Shown here in pieces: positions 25,250 through 34,927 of a DNA stretch of 64,000 nucleotides. The translations under genes and the position numbers were made by a program. This DNA is from Adhaeretor mobilis (lineage in GTDB: Bacteria; Planctomycetota; Planctomycetia; Pirellulales; Lacipirellulaceae), in NCBI RefSeq assembly GCF_007741515.1, contig NZ_CP036263.1, positions 4,947,178 through 5,011,177 of the forward strand, read 5' to 3'. Below the pieces are notes generated by a model. That model had not been told where the DNA came from. It was given only the letters and a program-made list of their open reading frames with translations, and did no database searches. Position 1 is the stretch's first letter. Each line of letters opens with the position of its first letter.

Positions 25250-27033
25250 CTCGCCCCAGTTACACTAAATTCAACTACTCGAAGCCGCGCATGCTGACAC
25301 TCCTGGGCGAGCTTTGCAACGATACGCTTACTGATGCCAACACGAACCAGATCGCGCATTGGTTGGAAACCGAGCCGCAAGCCCGAATCATCTACGCCAA
25401 CTACATGGCGATGCACGCCGAGCTTTATAGCGAGCCGGCGTTACTTAGCACTCCAACTTCTCTCGTTAATTTGGATCAGCCCGCAGGCGCTAGAGTGAAG
25501 AAGTCGCCATTTCGCGGTTGGCATTTACGGGGCTGGCACCTGGCTTTGGCCGCATCGTTGGCGGCAGTGGCACTAACTGTGGGGGCCTGGCTAGTTCGCG
25601 ACGGTAGCAACCTAAGCAGTGGACCGGCTATGGCAGATGCTAACGACGCATCTCCAGGCTTACCTGTTGCACAAATCACTGGCACGCACAATTGCTTGTG
25701 GAAAGACAATAGGCAGTCCGTTGGTTATGGCGAGCAGCTTGCAGCGGGCCGTCGTTTGGAATTGGCCGAGGGATTGGCGGAGATCACCTTCAACGATGGC
25801 GCTACCATTTTGCTAGAAGGCCCCGCTTCGTTCGTGGTCAGCGGACCTGCCACTGCTGAACTCGATGCCGGTCGCCTTGCAGCGGTGGTACCCAGTCGTG
25901 CAAGTTCGTTCCGTGTATCGACCCAAACGCTTGACTTGCTAGACGCCGGCACGGAATTTGGGCTGCACGCCCTCGACTCAGGCGCTTCTGAGGTTCATGT
26001 ATTTAACGGCATCGTAAGGGCCGACGTACTCGACGCGAGGGGGCGGCCACGCGAGCGATTGCAGCTCAACGCCACCGAAGCGGTACGCATCAATCCTGTC
26101 TCAACAACGGTTATGGAGTTTCCTGCGGATGACGGCAAGTTCATTCGCAGCTTGGCCTCTTCAACAGGTCCGCACGATGGACTGCTCGCCTACGAAGGGT
26201 TTACGTATCCGGCCGGTCCGCTGACCGCTCAGAATGGCGGCTTCGGGTGGGCGGGGCCTTGGTTCAGCATTGCTGCCGACAAGGTCAAAGGCCGCGATAC
26301 CAATAGCGTCGCCAAGGGAAGCCTCGCCGTCGAAGGCATCGTTCCCCTGGGTAATCGCGCCGCACTAACCGGTCACGAGAATCGCATTCGTCGAAGCTTG
26401 GCAACCTCTGTCGGGGGGGGCTTTGATGCCGCCGGACTCGTCGAAAACCAGGATGGCGTGCGGCTGATTGGGCGGGATGGCAAGCAGGTTTTTCTGAGCT
26501 TCGTACAGAGAGTTTCCAAAACCGAAGACGAATTCTATGGCCTGGAGTTGCATCGGGGTGACGGAAACGCCAATCGCGTTCTCTGCCTGGGCCACGGTGA
26601 CGAGGGTGCGGGTTACTGTGCGACATCGAACTTCAACATCTATCGAGCGGAAAACGCGGTTCCACTAGGGACTGAAGACACTACAGCCCACCTGTTTGTA
26701 GTTAAAATATCCTACGGCACGGATAATCGTGACACCTTGGAGGTGTTCCGCGACCCACGACCGCTGCATGAAGAATCGCGACTGCAGCCCGTGGCGAAGT
26801 TGCGCGGGAACTTCGCTTTCGATCGCGTGAGCTTGGCAAACTTCCACGGAGAGAAAATTCACGAAGTAGATGAACTGCGAGTGGGTACCAATTACGCAGC
26901 AGTCACGAAGCGTTGGGGCGGTAATCGAGGGCGACTGATTCGTCGGGTGGCGAACCGTCAGTTCACTTATCCAAGCCTAAAAGAAACAAAACACGGCTTG
27001 TCACTCGTAGTGGCGAGCCACGGATGGAATTGA
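25246..27033 (+). CDS. FecR domain protein with LamG-like C-terminal domain
   Basis: The 595-residue protein starts at ATG 25246 inside the sigma stop. Residues 1-85 are cytoplasmic, with an anti-sigma-like helix bundle (LTLLGELCNDTLTD, IAHWLETEPQARIIYANYM). A membrane helix follows (about 98-118, LALAASLAAVALTVGAWLV). Then comes a FecR domain (about 145-270, LAEITFNDGATILLEGPASF, FRVSTQTLDLLDAGTEFG) and a LamG-like beta-sandwich (about 300-550, LLAYEGFTYPAGPL...VDELRVGT). It likely senses a surface ligand, perhaps a glycan, and restrains the partner sigma factor. The last 40 residues, basic and unlike the domain, seem to be encoded by a repeat-like sequence. Confidence 0.88.
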   Translation: MTRPSYTKFNYSKPRMLTLLGELCNDTLTDANTNQIAHWLETEPQARIIYANYMAMHAELYSEPALLSTPTSLVNLDQPAGARVKKSPFRGWHLRGWHLALAASLAAVALTVGAWLVRDGSNLSSGPAMADANDASPGLPVAQITGTHNCLWKDNRQSVGYGEQLAAGRRLELAEGLAEITFNDGATILLEGPASFVVSGPATAELDAGRLAAVVPSRASSFRVSTQTLDLLDAGTEFGLHALDSGASEVHVFNGIVRADVLDARGRPRERLQLNATEAVRINPVSTTVMEFPADDGKFIRSLASSTGPHDGLLAYEGFTYPAGPLTAQNGGFGWAGPWFSIAADKVKGRDTNSVAKGSLAVEGIVPLGNRAALTGHENRIRRSLATSVGGGFDAAGLVENQDGVRLIGRDGKQVFLSFVQRVSKTEDEFYGLELHRGDGNANRVLCLGHGDEGAGYCATSNFNIYRAENAVPLGTEDTTAHLFVVKISYGTDNRDTLEVFRDPRPLHEESRLQPVAKLRGNFAFDRVSLANFHGEKIHEVDELRVGTNYAAVTKRWGGNRGRLIRRVANRQFTYPSLKETKHGLSLVVASHGWN

Positions 27034-27148
27034 GAAGAAGGCATGTATTGAATTCGGAGGGACGTTGTTTTGGGCACAGCACATTGAACTCTGTGACTGA
27101 GACCACACATTTTTTCTTTCTTAGGGGTTAGTCCCCGGAGGTAGCATC

Positions 27149-28126
27149 ATGAAGTTTATTGGAAGTTTACTGGCCGTAGCACTGCTAGCGATGCCGGCTT
27201 TCGCGCAGCCGCTTGTGGATGGTACGCGTGACGCCAGCTACGGCGCGGCGCTAGCCGTTCAGACTGTGCAGACTCAGTTTGGCGACAACACCGACCCTGC
27301 CGGCTTTAGCAATGAAGGCGAACTCGACGCGGGTTATGCCACGATCAGCGGTGGCAGGCTCTACGTCATGCTCACTGGCAACATTGGGCAAAACTTTAAC
27401 AAAGTGAGCGTGTTTATCGATTCAGTAGCGGGCGGTGAGAATGTGCTCAATGGCGCTCTCGCCTACGACTTCGGGGACGTGTCGCAAAACTTTGGCGGCT
27501 TGACCTTCGATACCGGTTTTGAAGCGGACTATCACCTGTTCGGTCGTTGGAATGGCGGCCCGTTCGAGTTGGATATCGTCGATCGCGCTGCAAGTACTGC
27601 GGGCAACGAATTCGGCAACTTTGGCGCAGCATCAGTTGTTGCTGGCGCTGTTCAGAGCGGAACCATCTCCGCGGGCGGTACCGCAACAACCAATGCTGAT
27701 GGCGGAGGGTTCTTAACCCAAGATGTCGATTTTGGTTTCAACAACACCAACATCCTCGGTGTTACGGGCGGAACGGCTGCTTCTGACCCAGTTGCAGCTG
27801 CTGCGGTTCTGACTGGATTGGAATTCTCGATTGATCTTGCGGACCTGGGTAGCCCAGGGGTCGGTGATGAAATCAAGATCCACGCCGCCTACGGCAATGG
27901 CGACAACAACTACCATTCCAATCAGATCCTCGGTGGCCTACCTGCCCCTCAGGGCAACCTAGGCAGCGATGGAAGCGGGAACGGCACTGGGAATCTGGCT
28001 GGAATTGATTTCAACCAGTACGGTGGAGATCAGTTCTTTACCATTACGGTTGTGCCCGAACCGACCTCGATGCTCCTCTTCGGCCTCGGCTTAGTAGGAC
28101 TCGGCTTAGGACGTCGTCGCAGCTAG
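27149..28126 (+). CDS. PEP-CTERM protein of the VDGT-DA-YG family
   Basis: The 325-residue protein has a signal peptide (1-19, ending AFA before QPLVDGT). Residues about 20-295 form a repetitive beta-rich domain with VDGTRDASYGAALAVQ, LYVMLTGNIGQNFNKVSVFI and LTGLEFSIDLADLG. The C-terminus is a PEP-CTERM signal: VPEP, a helix (SMLLFGLGLVGLGLG) and RRRS. PEP-CTERM proteins are exported and then processed by an exosortase. GGAGG lies upstream of the ATG. A paralogue with an inserted dockerin-like domain is encoded at 33334. The gene is the first after the sigma/FecR pair and is followed by a strong hairpin, so its transcript may be most abundant. Confidence 0.88.
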   Translation: MKFIGSLLAVALLAMPAFAQPLVDGTRDASYGAALAVQTVQTQFGDNTDPAGFSNEGELDAGYATISGGRLYVMLTGNIGQNFNKVSVFIDSVAGGENVLNGALAYDFGDVSQNFGGLTFDTGFEADYHLFGRWNGGPFELDIVDRAASTAGNEFGNFGAASVVAGAVQSGTISAGGTATTNADGGGFLTQDVDFGFNNTNILGVTGGTAASDPVAAAAVLTGLEFSIDLADLGSPGVGDEIKIHAAYGNGDNNYHSNQILGGLPAPQGNLGSDGSGNGTGNLAGIDFNQYGGDQFFTITVVPEPTSMLLFGLGLVGLGLGRRRS

Positions 28127-28176
28127 TTGGCGGTGCGGAGAGTTGTACAGAAAGATTGACGAACCTGGCAATCCGC

Positions 28177-28200
28177 CCCGTCGCACAACTGTGCGACGGG
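28177..28200 (+). terminator. Hairpin after the first PEP-CTERM gene
   Basis: CCCGTCGCAC (28177-28186) pairs perfectly with GTGCGACGGG (28191-28200) around AACT. It starts 51 bases past the stop codon, and TTTACTTTT follows about 10 bases later. It may end or attenuate transcription before the DUF1559 gene. Confidence 0.65.
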
Positions 28201-28261
28201 CGGGGAGTCGGTTTACTTTTCAAGCGAGCCAAGACCTTGGTTCCAAATCAACGGAAGAATT

Positions 28262-29350
28262 ATGAATCGTCAGAACAGAACAAATCCCAGGGCAAGACAA
28301 CTTCGCGGCTTCACCCTCGTGGAACTGCTCGTGGTGATCGCAATCATTGGCGTCCTGGTAGGCTTGCTCTTGCCCGCGGTGCAAGCCGCCCGCGAAGCGG
28401 CCCGGCGGATGAGCTGTGGGAATAACTTAAAACAGCTGGGGCTGGCTTGTTTGACGTTCGAGAGCTCCAACGGGCACTTGCCGGTAAGCATCATGCGCTA
28501 TCCTGAAGATCAGTCCTACGAAGGTGGATCTTCGCCTGTTTGGGTTGGTCCGCCAGGTGGTAAAATGGCTGCCGACAACGGGGGCCCCGGTTACAGCGGC
28601 AAGGGTTGGATTGTCGATGTGCTGCCGCAGATGGAACAGCAAGCTGCGTATGACCGAATCATCGAGGCTTGCAAGCTGAGGCCAGGCAAGCAGTTCGCTG
28701 CTTTAGCGACCGCTGGTCGAGGAATGGGCGATGCTGCGATACGCGACATTGTAAGTACACAACAACCCTTCTTAACCTGCCCCTCGGACGGCTCGGCTGT
28801 GGCTTCTGACAAGCAGTACTGGTGGGGAAGCTGGCCCACCGGCGCTGGCATCCTGGTGGGGACGACTTCCTACAAAGGTGTTATCGGGGATTCGATTATC
28901 TCCGGAACGGCCAATGGACAGGACACAATCTTCATTGACTCCGGTTCCACACCCGATTGCCACAACACGGTCGACTGCAATGGACTGATCTGGAGGAATA
29001 CGTCTTACGATCCTGTCGAACTACGTCAGATCTCTGACGGACAAAGCAATACTTTCATGGTGGGTGAAGGGGTCGTCTCTCAAGACTTTCATTCGGCAGC
29101 TTTTTTCGCCGATGGAGACTGGGCAACCTGTGGAATACCGCTGAACTTCTTTATCTTAGACCTCTCTGAAGAGGAGATAAAGTCGTCGCATTGGCACGAG
29201 ACCCGTGGCTTCAAGAGCCTACACCCGGGCGGTTCTCAATTTGTACTGGCCGATGGATCGATGCATTTCGTGGCCGAGGGTATCGACACGCAAACTTATC
29301 GTGGACTAGCCACGCGCAATGGTGAAGAGGTTGTTTCCCTAAACAACTAG
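28262..29350 (+). CDS. DUF1559 domain-containing prepilin-like protein
   Basis: The 362-residue protein has the prepilin helix [20 protein letters not shown] with Glu5, followed by [18 protein letters not shown], and ends with the H-X9-DG motif [18 protein letters not shown] is upstream of the ATG. It is followed by a small lipoprotein gene, a pair repeated in reverse orientation at 41380-42981. Within the alpha-glucan block it may supply a surface fibre that carries or positions the amylase and binding proteins; this is inference. Confidence 0.93.
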   Translation: MNRQNRTNPRARQLRGFTLVELLVVIAIIGVLVGLLLPAVQAAREAARRMSCGNNLKQLGLACLTFESSNGHLPVSIMRYPEDQSYEGGSSPVWVGPPGGKMAADNGGPGYSGKGWIVDVLPQMEQQAAYDRIIEACKLRPGKQFAALATAGRGMGDAAIRDIVSTQQPFLTCPSDGSAVASDKQYWWGSWPTGAGILVGTTSYKGVIGDSIISGTANGQDTIFIDSGSTPDCHNTVDCNGLIWRNTSYDPVELRQISDGQSNTFMVGEGVVSQDFHSAAFFADGDWATCGIPLNFFILDLSEEEIKSSHWHETRGFKSLHPGGSQFVLADGSMHFVAEGIDTQTYRGLATRNGEEVVSLNN

Positions 29351-29420
29351 ATGACGAGACAACTAGCAGGTCAAACAACGAGTAAGCCTAGTAAGCACAG
29401 ACATTTAGCAGGGTTTTCGA

Positions 29421-29885
29421 ATGACAAGTAAGCGTTGGTTTCGAGAGGTCCTGACCGTTGCGCTAGTTGCAGTCACCGTGGGCTGTGGTGGTGTCTACGA
29501 TTCAACGATCAGCGGCAAAGTATCGCTCGACAATCAAGCGCTTTCCCGTGGTGCCATTACCTTTCAACCGATCACATCAGGTCCCCCCTCAACGGGGCGA
29601 ATCAAAAGCGACGGGAGCTATCGAATAAGAACCGGCAGTGAAATCGGACTACCTCCGGGGGAATACAAAGTAACCATCCGTGCGAACGAGGCTCCAGCGA
29701 ATGCCGTCAGCAAAGATGGCGGACCGCCACCAATAGGAAAACGCATCACACCCGTCTGGTACGACCGTGCGAGCACCACTCCACTGTCGTTTCAAGTCCA
29801 ACCAGGACCCAATACTTACGACATTGAACTTTCCGAAAAACCACCCGAAGGCTGGGTCGATCCAGCCAAGAAACGTCGGCGTTAG
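29421..29885 (+). CDS. Small lipoprotein with carboxypeptidase-regulatory-like fold
   Basis: The 154-residue protein has a signal ending TVGC (Cys22), a likely lipid attachment site. The remainder is a single beta-sandwich typical of small planctomycete lipoproteins: ISGKVSLDNQALSRGAITF, GSYRIRTGSEIGLPPGEYKV and a strand ending YDIELSEKP. Such transthyretin-like domains have no known activity. The gene sits 70 bases after the DUF1559 gene and 24 bases before the amylase gene. Confidence 0.75.
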   Translation: MTSKRWFREVLTVALVAVTVGCGGVYDSTISGKVSLDNQALSRGAITFQPITSGPPSTGRIKSDGSYRIRTGSEIGLPPGEYKVTIRANEAPANAVSKDGGPPPIGKRITPVWYDRASTTPLSFQVQPGPNTYDIELSEKPPEGWVDPAKKRRR

Positions 29886-29909
29886 AAAGCAAGCAAAGAA
29901 ACCTCTTCC

Positions 29910-32900
29910 ATGCATGACACTCAAGCACCAGCACGAAACAGACCGCGCATTGCCTGCTGGGCTTTGGCGCTGTCCTGCGCGGCTTGGGTAGCTGCAACGA
30001 GCGGAATGCAGCCTGCATCCGCACAAGATGCTTCGGCTCCTGCGATGCTGCAAATTTTTGAAGCTCGTTGGGAGACCGTTGAGAACCGCATGGCCGATAT
30101 TTTTGACATCGGCTACGGTCGCCTCTGGATACCTCCGACCAGTCGTGCCGATTCAGGTGACCAATCGGTGGGCTACGACGTCTACGACCGCTTCGACCTG
30201 GGCACGGGCCGTCGCCCAACTGCCTATGGTTCGAAGGTGTCGCTCCAACGCATGATTGAAGATGCCCACGACGCGAGTGTCGATGTCTATGCCGACTTGA
30301 TTCTCAATCATGCCGGCTTCAGCGACCTCTCCAACTTCGATAACTATGGCACCCCAAACGATCCGTCCGACGATGTGACTTTTGCGGAAGCGGGCGGATA
30401 CCCGGGCCTGGCAATCACACTACCTGGAGATATTGATGGCGATTTTCACAGCTCCTTTGAAACGGGCGATCTGAATGGTCGTTTGGCCGGACTCGTGGAT
30501 ATTGCTCAAGAGAAGAATCACCAGTTCATTCGCAATCCCGTCGCCGTGGGCGATCCTAATAATATTCCTGCTGGTACGGCTGCCGCTTTCGGTCGCATTG
30601 CCAACTTGCCCGACGCGAATAACGCCCGTTTCTATCCGGACCAAGACCTCGGTGGCACACAATTCGACGTCGACCCCGGTCCAGGCGAATTCCTTGTCAC
30701 GCGTTACGACTTCAACCGGGTTAACCCACTAGCCGGCGATGCGGTTGTCGAGACGGCCGAGCAACTCTTGATGCGCCATGCACAATGGATGATTCAAGAA
30801 GTGGGCCTCGATGGTTTCCGCTTAGATGCGGTCAAGCATATGCCAACCAACACGCTCACGCTGCTGGATCAGGCTGTCTACAAGGTGAACGACCGGTTGC
30901 AGCACGATGGGAGCTACAAGCCCGTGTTCTCTTTTGGTGAAGTACTGGATGGCAACACGGGCACGCTGCAGAATTACATCAACTCCAATTTGCCCAACCC
31001 CTCAGCCATCCCGGCCGACAACTTCGAAGTGCGCGGCAATCGCGATGTGCTCGATTTCCCCCTCTTTTTTGCTATGCGTAGCAATCTCACCAGCAATGGT
31101 TTGGGAAACAACTGGCACAACATTCGTAACGCAAGCCAGGACCTCAACGACGACGGGCTGCACAACGGCAGCCAGGGCGTGTCATTTGTCGACAGTCACG
31201 ACAATCTGGGAGGCGGTTTCCCCTTCCTCAAGAATGTCGCTTACGCCTACACCCTCATGCGACCGGGCAACGCGCTGGTTTATACCAATGCGAAAGAATT
31301 TGGCAGTGGACGAGATTTCCCAAATACTGGTAAGGTCGATGCGCTGGGCGGCGTTTTCGGCGAGACGATCACCAAGCTGGTTGAAATTCGCAACACGCAT
31401 GGCCGCGGAGATTTCCGCGAACGCTGGCTCGACGACGGGTTCAATCCCGATGGTTTTTCCAATGTTTACATCTACGAGCGTTCCAACTCTGCGATCGTCG
31501 GGTTGAACAGTCGCAACGACGACTTTGTAGAAACGCGGAACGGTGTGCAGACTGATTTTGCGCCCGGCACGGTGCTGGTTGAGCTCACCGGTAATGCCGC
31601 CGACTCGACAGTCGATCCGGGGGGAGCGATTCCCGATACCCTTCGTGTGAACGACAACGGGGGTGGCATTGGCGTTATCGACATGAGCATTCCCAGCAAC
31701 GGTTCGCACGGACGCGGCTACGTGATCTACGGGCTGGCGACTCCCCAGGGGTCGCTTTCGTTAAGCAACGTCTCGTCCACGATGCAGGGGGCGACCCCCA
31801 CGGTGGCAACCAACGGAACCGCACGACTGGCGGATATCGATGTCATCACCTCAGACACGTTCGAATTGCAACTCAACACAACCGCCGTGACCTTGCCCGC
31901 GCCCCCCGGGGAAGCAACTCCCTATCGAGACTTTGATGCCGACGGCGACAACGCACTTTTCAAGTTTGACGAAGGCCAAGACCTCAACGGCAACTCAGGA
32001 ATCGACCACACGACTCCCGGATCCGTGGTGTACGGATTTGAATTTTTCACGGATACGCGCATCCCCGGTTATATCGACGATGGCAGCGGTGGGAACTCAG
32101 GCTCGGGCAGTGGAACCTACACTCAGACAATTGATGCGACGCAACTGGCTGAGGGGCGGCACTATGTAACCACCCGTGCTTTCCGTCACCGCGACGACGG
32201 TCCAGCTGTGTTCACCGACTTCAAGAAAACCATCTATATCGATCGGTTGCCCGCCGATAGTGCGGTCGTAAGTTTCCAGCCGTATGAGAGTAACCCCGCA
32301 GCGGTGGAGGATCGCGACCTGATCGTGCGGAACCCAGATGGTACGGCCAACAATATGCATATCTTCCTGGATAAAGCAGCCGCTTTGTCGGACGCACAAA
32401 TCCTGGCACTCGCACAAGGCTCGTCGAACAACGGGCAAGCTGGGCAATACGATCGCGACGCGTGGGTCTCTGGCTTTGAGAACGTACCATTCGGCAACCA
32501 TGTGGCAACGGTGGTTACCTACGAGGCGACCGGAAATGTTGGGATTCAGCGCCATGTGGGACTGTTCGTCGATGCGGGAATTGGCGCTGGCTTCGGTGAT
32601 CTGGACGCCGACGGCGTTTATGAGAACAGCGATCTGTCGGGCACGACAAATGGCTCGTTTGAGGCGGTGCTCTATTCGCAAGACACCCAGTTCAACCCAG
32701 CAGCGGATGTCGATGGCGATGGTCGCGTCACGAATCTTGATTTGTTCCTCCTCGGCGACGAGCTGATCGAGGGAGGGGCCGGCTTTCTCACCCAGCAAGC
32801 TTTCGATGGCGTGCTGGTCCGCCGCGGCGATGTGAACAACTCGGGTACCACCGATGGCAACGACGTGGCTGAGCTCCATGCTGGCTTTGGCGGCACCGCT

Positions 32901-33278
32901 TGGATCGACGACTTGAATGCTGATGGCAGCGTTGACATCGACGATGTGGCGACGCTTGTCGACGATTTGGTCGGCACCAGCCGCGGGGATTTTGATTTGG
33001 ATCGTGATGTTGACGGCGGAGACTTTCTCGCTTGGCAACTGGGAATCGGCGGCAATCGTTTCGACCAGGGAGATGCCAACCTCGACGGCGTCGTCGATGC
33101 AACCGACCTCGGCATTTGGCAAGCTGAGTACGGCTTCATCGCCGCAGGATTCGGATCTGCGATAGCCGCATCCTCAGCGATACCCGAACCGTCGTCACTC
33201 GTGCTCGTCAGCCTCGGCTTGCTAGTCGTTTGTAGCAGTCGCAAGAAGTCAGTTCGCCACAACCAATTTATGCAGTAA
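29910..33278 (+). CDS. GH13 alpha-amylase with dockerin-like repeats and PEP-CTERM anchor
   Basis: The 1122-residue exported protein has a signal peptide (to about residue 38, PASAQ). The GH13 barrel shows the four conserved regions: I, DLILNH (D129, N133, H134); II, GFRLDAVKH with nucleophile D306; III, FSFGEV with acid/base E344; IV, VDSHD with H430 and D431. Beta-rich domains follow (about 520-860). From about residue 885 come calcium-loop repeats of dockerin type (DLDADGVYENSD, DVDGDGRVTNLD, DVNNSGTTDGND, DLNADGSVDIDD, DFDLDRDVDGGD, DANLDGVVDATD), then IPEPSSLVLVSLGLLVV and a basic end, the PEP-CTERM signal. It likely cleaves starch or related alpha-glucans at the cell surface, passing products to the GH13 lipoprotein and ABC importer downstream. 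Confidence 0.9.
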   Translation: MHDTQAPARNRPRIACWALALSCAAWVAATSGMQPASAQDASAPAMLQIFEARWETVENRMADIFDIGYGRLWIPPTSRADSGDQSVGYDVYDRFDLGTGRRPTAYGSKVSLQRMIEDAHDASVDVYADLILNHAGFSDLSNFDNYGTPNDPSDDVTFAEAGGYPGLAITLPGDIDGDFHSSFETGDLNGRLAGLVDIAQEKNHQFIRNPVAVGDPNNIPAGTAAAFGRIANLPDANNARFYPDQDLGGTQFDVDPGPGEFLVTRYDFNRVNPLAGDAVVETAEQLLMRHAQWMIQEVGLDGFRLDAVKHMPTNTLTLLDQAVYKVNDRLQHDGSYKPVFSFGEVLDGNTGTLQNYINSNLPNPSAIPADNFEVRGNRDVLDFPLFFAMRSNLTSNGLGNNWHNIRNASQDLNDDGLHNGSQGVSFVDSHDNLGGGFPFLKNVAYAYTLMRPGNALVYTNAKEFGSGRDFPNTGKVDALGGVFGETITKLVEIRNTHGRGDFRERWLDDGFNPDGFSNVYIYERSNSAIVGLNSRNDDFVETRNGVQTDFAPGTVLVELTGNAADSTVDPGGAIPDTLRVNDNGGGIGVIDMSIPSNGSHGRGYVIYGLATPQGSLSLSNVSSTMQGATPTVATNGTARLADIDVITSDTFELQLNTTAVTLPAPPGEATPYRDFDADGDNALFKFDEGQDLNGNSGIDHTTPGSVVYGFEFFTDTRIPGYIDDGSGGNSGSGSGTYTQTIDATQLAEGRHYVTTRAFRHRDDGPAVFTDFKKTIYIDRLPADSAVVSFQPYESNPAAVEDRDLIVRNPDGTANNMHIFLDKAAALSDAQILALAQGSSNNGQAGQYDRDAWVSGFENVPFGNHVATVVTYEATGNVGIQRHVGLFVDAGIGAGFGDLDADGVYENSDLSGTTNGSFEAVLYSQDTQFNPAADVDGDGRVTNLDLFLLGDELIEGGAGFLTQQAFDGVLVRRGDVNNSGTTDGNDVAELHAGFGGTAWIDDLNADGSVDIDDVATLVDDLVGTSRGDFDLDRDVDGGDFLAWQLGIGGNRFDQGDANLDGVVDATDLGIWQAEYGFIAAGFGSAIAASSAIPEPSSLVLVSLGLLVVCSSRKKSVRHNQFMQ

Positions 33279-33333
33279 CCAACCAACCTAGTAACCAATT
33301 CACTCAGTTCTTGTTTATTTGAGAGGGACAAAA

Positions 33334-34830
33334 ATGACACGCAAACTAAAATCAGTGAGTGTTCTCGCAGGGCTGTTGTGCCTGAGCTTAACGCTCACCG
33401 CCGAGGCACAAATCATCGTGGATGGCACGGCCGATGCTAATTACGGCCCCGCGCTATCAACACAAAACACCAATACCGAGTTTGGCAACGCCGACTCGGG
33501 TGATCCGCTGAACCCAGGCGGTGGATCGGAGATCAACCAGGTATTCGCAACCGTTAGCAATGGCCGGCTTTACGTTTCGATTACTGGCAACTTGGAAGCG
33601 AATTTCAACAAGCTGGATGTTTTTCTCGATGTCAATGCTGGTTCAGGTCAAAACACGATCGATGGCTCGACGCTTCCTACCGACGTCGATCACTTTTGCT
33701 GTGGTGGCGAAAATTCTTCGACAAACGCCTTGCAAAACATTGAAGGATTGCATTTTGACACCGCTTTCAAAGCAGACCATTACCTCACATTTGCTAACGG
33801 CTTCGAAACGGTCCGCCCCGGTGAGAATGAGTTGAAATTCTATGCTCTCACCTCGCACTATTCCGACCTCAATGGAGGTGTCAACGGTCGTCGTGGGGCC
33901 TTAGGAATGCAACTCGCCCAGAACGGGCTGCCCCAAGTCCTGCGCGGCACGACGGGTGACTTCGATACCGATGGCAATGTGGATGGCGGTGAGTTTCTCA
34001 CTTGGCAACAGAACAACGGCGGCACTGAGCTCACGCGTGCTGCTGGTGATGCCACTGGCGAAGGAACTGTCGACGCGGCTGACCTGGATGTTTTTCAAGC
34101 TACCTATGGCTTCGATGTGGCGACTTCGAGCTTCGATTCCTACTACTTCGCTCCGCAGAACCCTAGCGCTGACAACTCCAACGCTCTTTTAGGTCCGACA
34201 CTGCCCAATTTGGCACAAGGCCAGTTGATCGATAAGAACTACGCACTCTCGCCCACCGGCGGGGAAGGAACCGACGACGAAGGCACGAATCTAATCACAC
34301 GCGAGCTAGAGTTCGTGCTGCCAGTTGCCGCCAGCGATCCTACAAATGCCTTCAACCATCGCGATATGGAAAATATTGTTGATCTGGAAATGGCGATCAA
34401 CAACAGTAACACGGCAGGGGTGAATGGCGACTCTGGTAACACGGGCGAACCTGGCGATCCTCCTCCTTATGAGACTCCTACCGCAGGAGACCCAGGAAAC
34501 GTAGTCACCGGCATCGAGTTCTCCATTCCTCTTTCTGAAATTGGCAATCCCACTGGCGACATTCGTATCGCAGCATTTGTCAATAGCGGCGATCACAACT
34601 ACGCATCTAACCAATTCGCCGGAGACGGTATCCTCAGAGGGAATCTCGGCGGTGATGGCGTGGGTGGGTCCATTGGCGATCTGCTCGGAGTAGATCTCAG
34701 CGCGATCGCTGGCGACCAGTTCGTCACCGTGAGCCAAGCAGTGCCAATCGCCTCAGCAGTTCCAGAACCAAGCAGCTTGGTTCTGTGCTTGCTGGCCGGT
34801 TGCAGTGGGTTAATTCGCCGCAAACGTTAA
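33334..34830 (+). CDS. PEP-CTERM protein of the VDGT family with an inserted dockerin-like domain
   Basis: The 498-residue protein starts at ATG 33334, with GAGAGG 8 bases upstream. After the signal peptide (to about residue 25), the family domain begins IIVDGTADANYGPALSTQ and continues to LQNIEGLHFDTAFKADHYL. A dockerin-like EF-hand pair lies inside the domain (DFDTDGNVDGGEFLTWQQNN and DATGEGTVDAADLDVFQATY, residues about 208-257). The second half then resumes (GIEFSIPLSEIGNPTGDIRI, NLGGDGVGGSIGDLLGVDLS). The end is VPEPSSLVLCLLAGCSGLIR with basic residues, a PEP-CTERM signal. It is a paralogue of the 27149 protein, which lacks the insert. Confidence 0.87.
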   Translation: MTRKLKSVSVLAGLLCLSLTLTAEAQIIVDGTADANYGPALSTQNTNTEFGNADSGDPLNPGGGSEINQVFATVSNGRLYVSITGNLEANFNKLDVFLDVNAGSGQNTIDGSTLPTDVDHFCCGGENSSTNALQNIEGLHFDTAFKADHYLTFANGFETVRPGENELKFYALTSHYSDLNGGVNGRRGALGMQLAQNGLPQVLRGTTGDFDTDGNVDGGEFLTWQQNNGGTELTRAAGDATGEGTVDAADLDVFQATYGFDVATSSFDSYYFAPQNPSADNSNALLGPTLPNLAQGQLIDKNYALSPTGGEGTDDEGTNLITRELEFVLPVAASDPTNAFNHRDMENIVDLEMAINNSNTAGVNGDSGNTGEPGDPPPYETPTAGDPGNVVTGIEFSIPLSEIGNPTGDIRIAAFVNSGDHNYASNQFAGDGILRGNLGGDGVGGSIGDLLGVDLSAIAGDQFVTVSQAVPIASAVPEPSSLVLCLLAGCSGLIRRKR

Positions 34831-34845
34831 AGGTCGTTTTCATGC

Positions 34846-34893
34846 GAGGGGCTGCGTTCATTTGCTCAAATGCGAGGGCAGACGCGGCCCCTC
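34846..34893 (+). terminator. Hairpin between PEP-CTERM and GH13 lipoprotein genes
   Basis: GAGGGGCTGCGT (34846-34857) pairs with ACGCGGCCCCTC (34882-34893), one pair being G-T, with a smaller CATTTG/CAAATG stem inside. TTTCTCT follows. It ends 16 bases after the PEP-CTERM stop at its left arm. It covers the TTG at 34862, which argues for a later start of the next gene. Confidence 0.65.
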
Positions 34894-34927
34894 TTTCTCT
34901 ATCAAGTTAGCTCTTGGGGCGGTGGTT

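Noticed and set aside
32097-33122. Minus-strand frame of 341 codons
   Set aside because: It is antisense to the dockerin-like repeats of the amylase, whose sense frame has clear motifs and a PEP-CTERM end.
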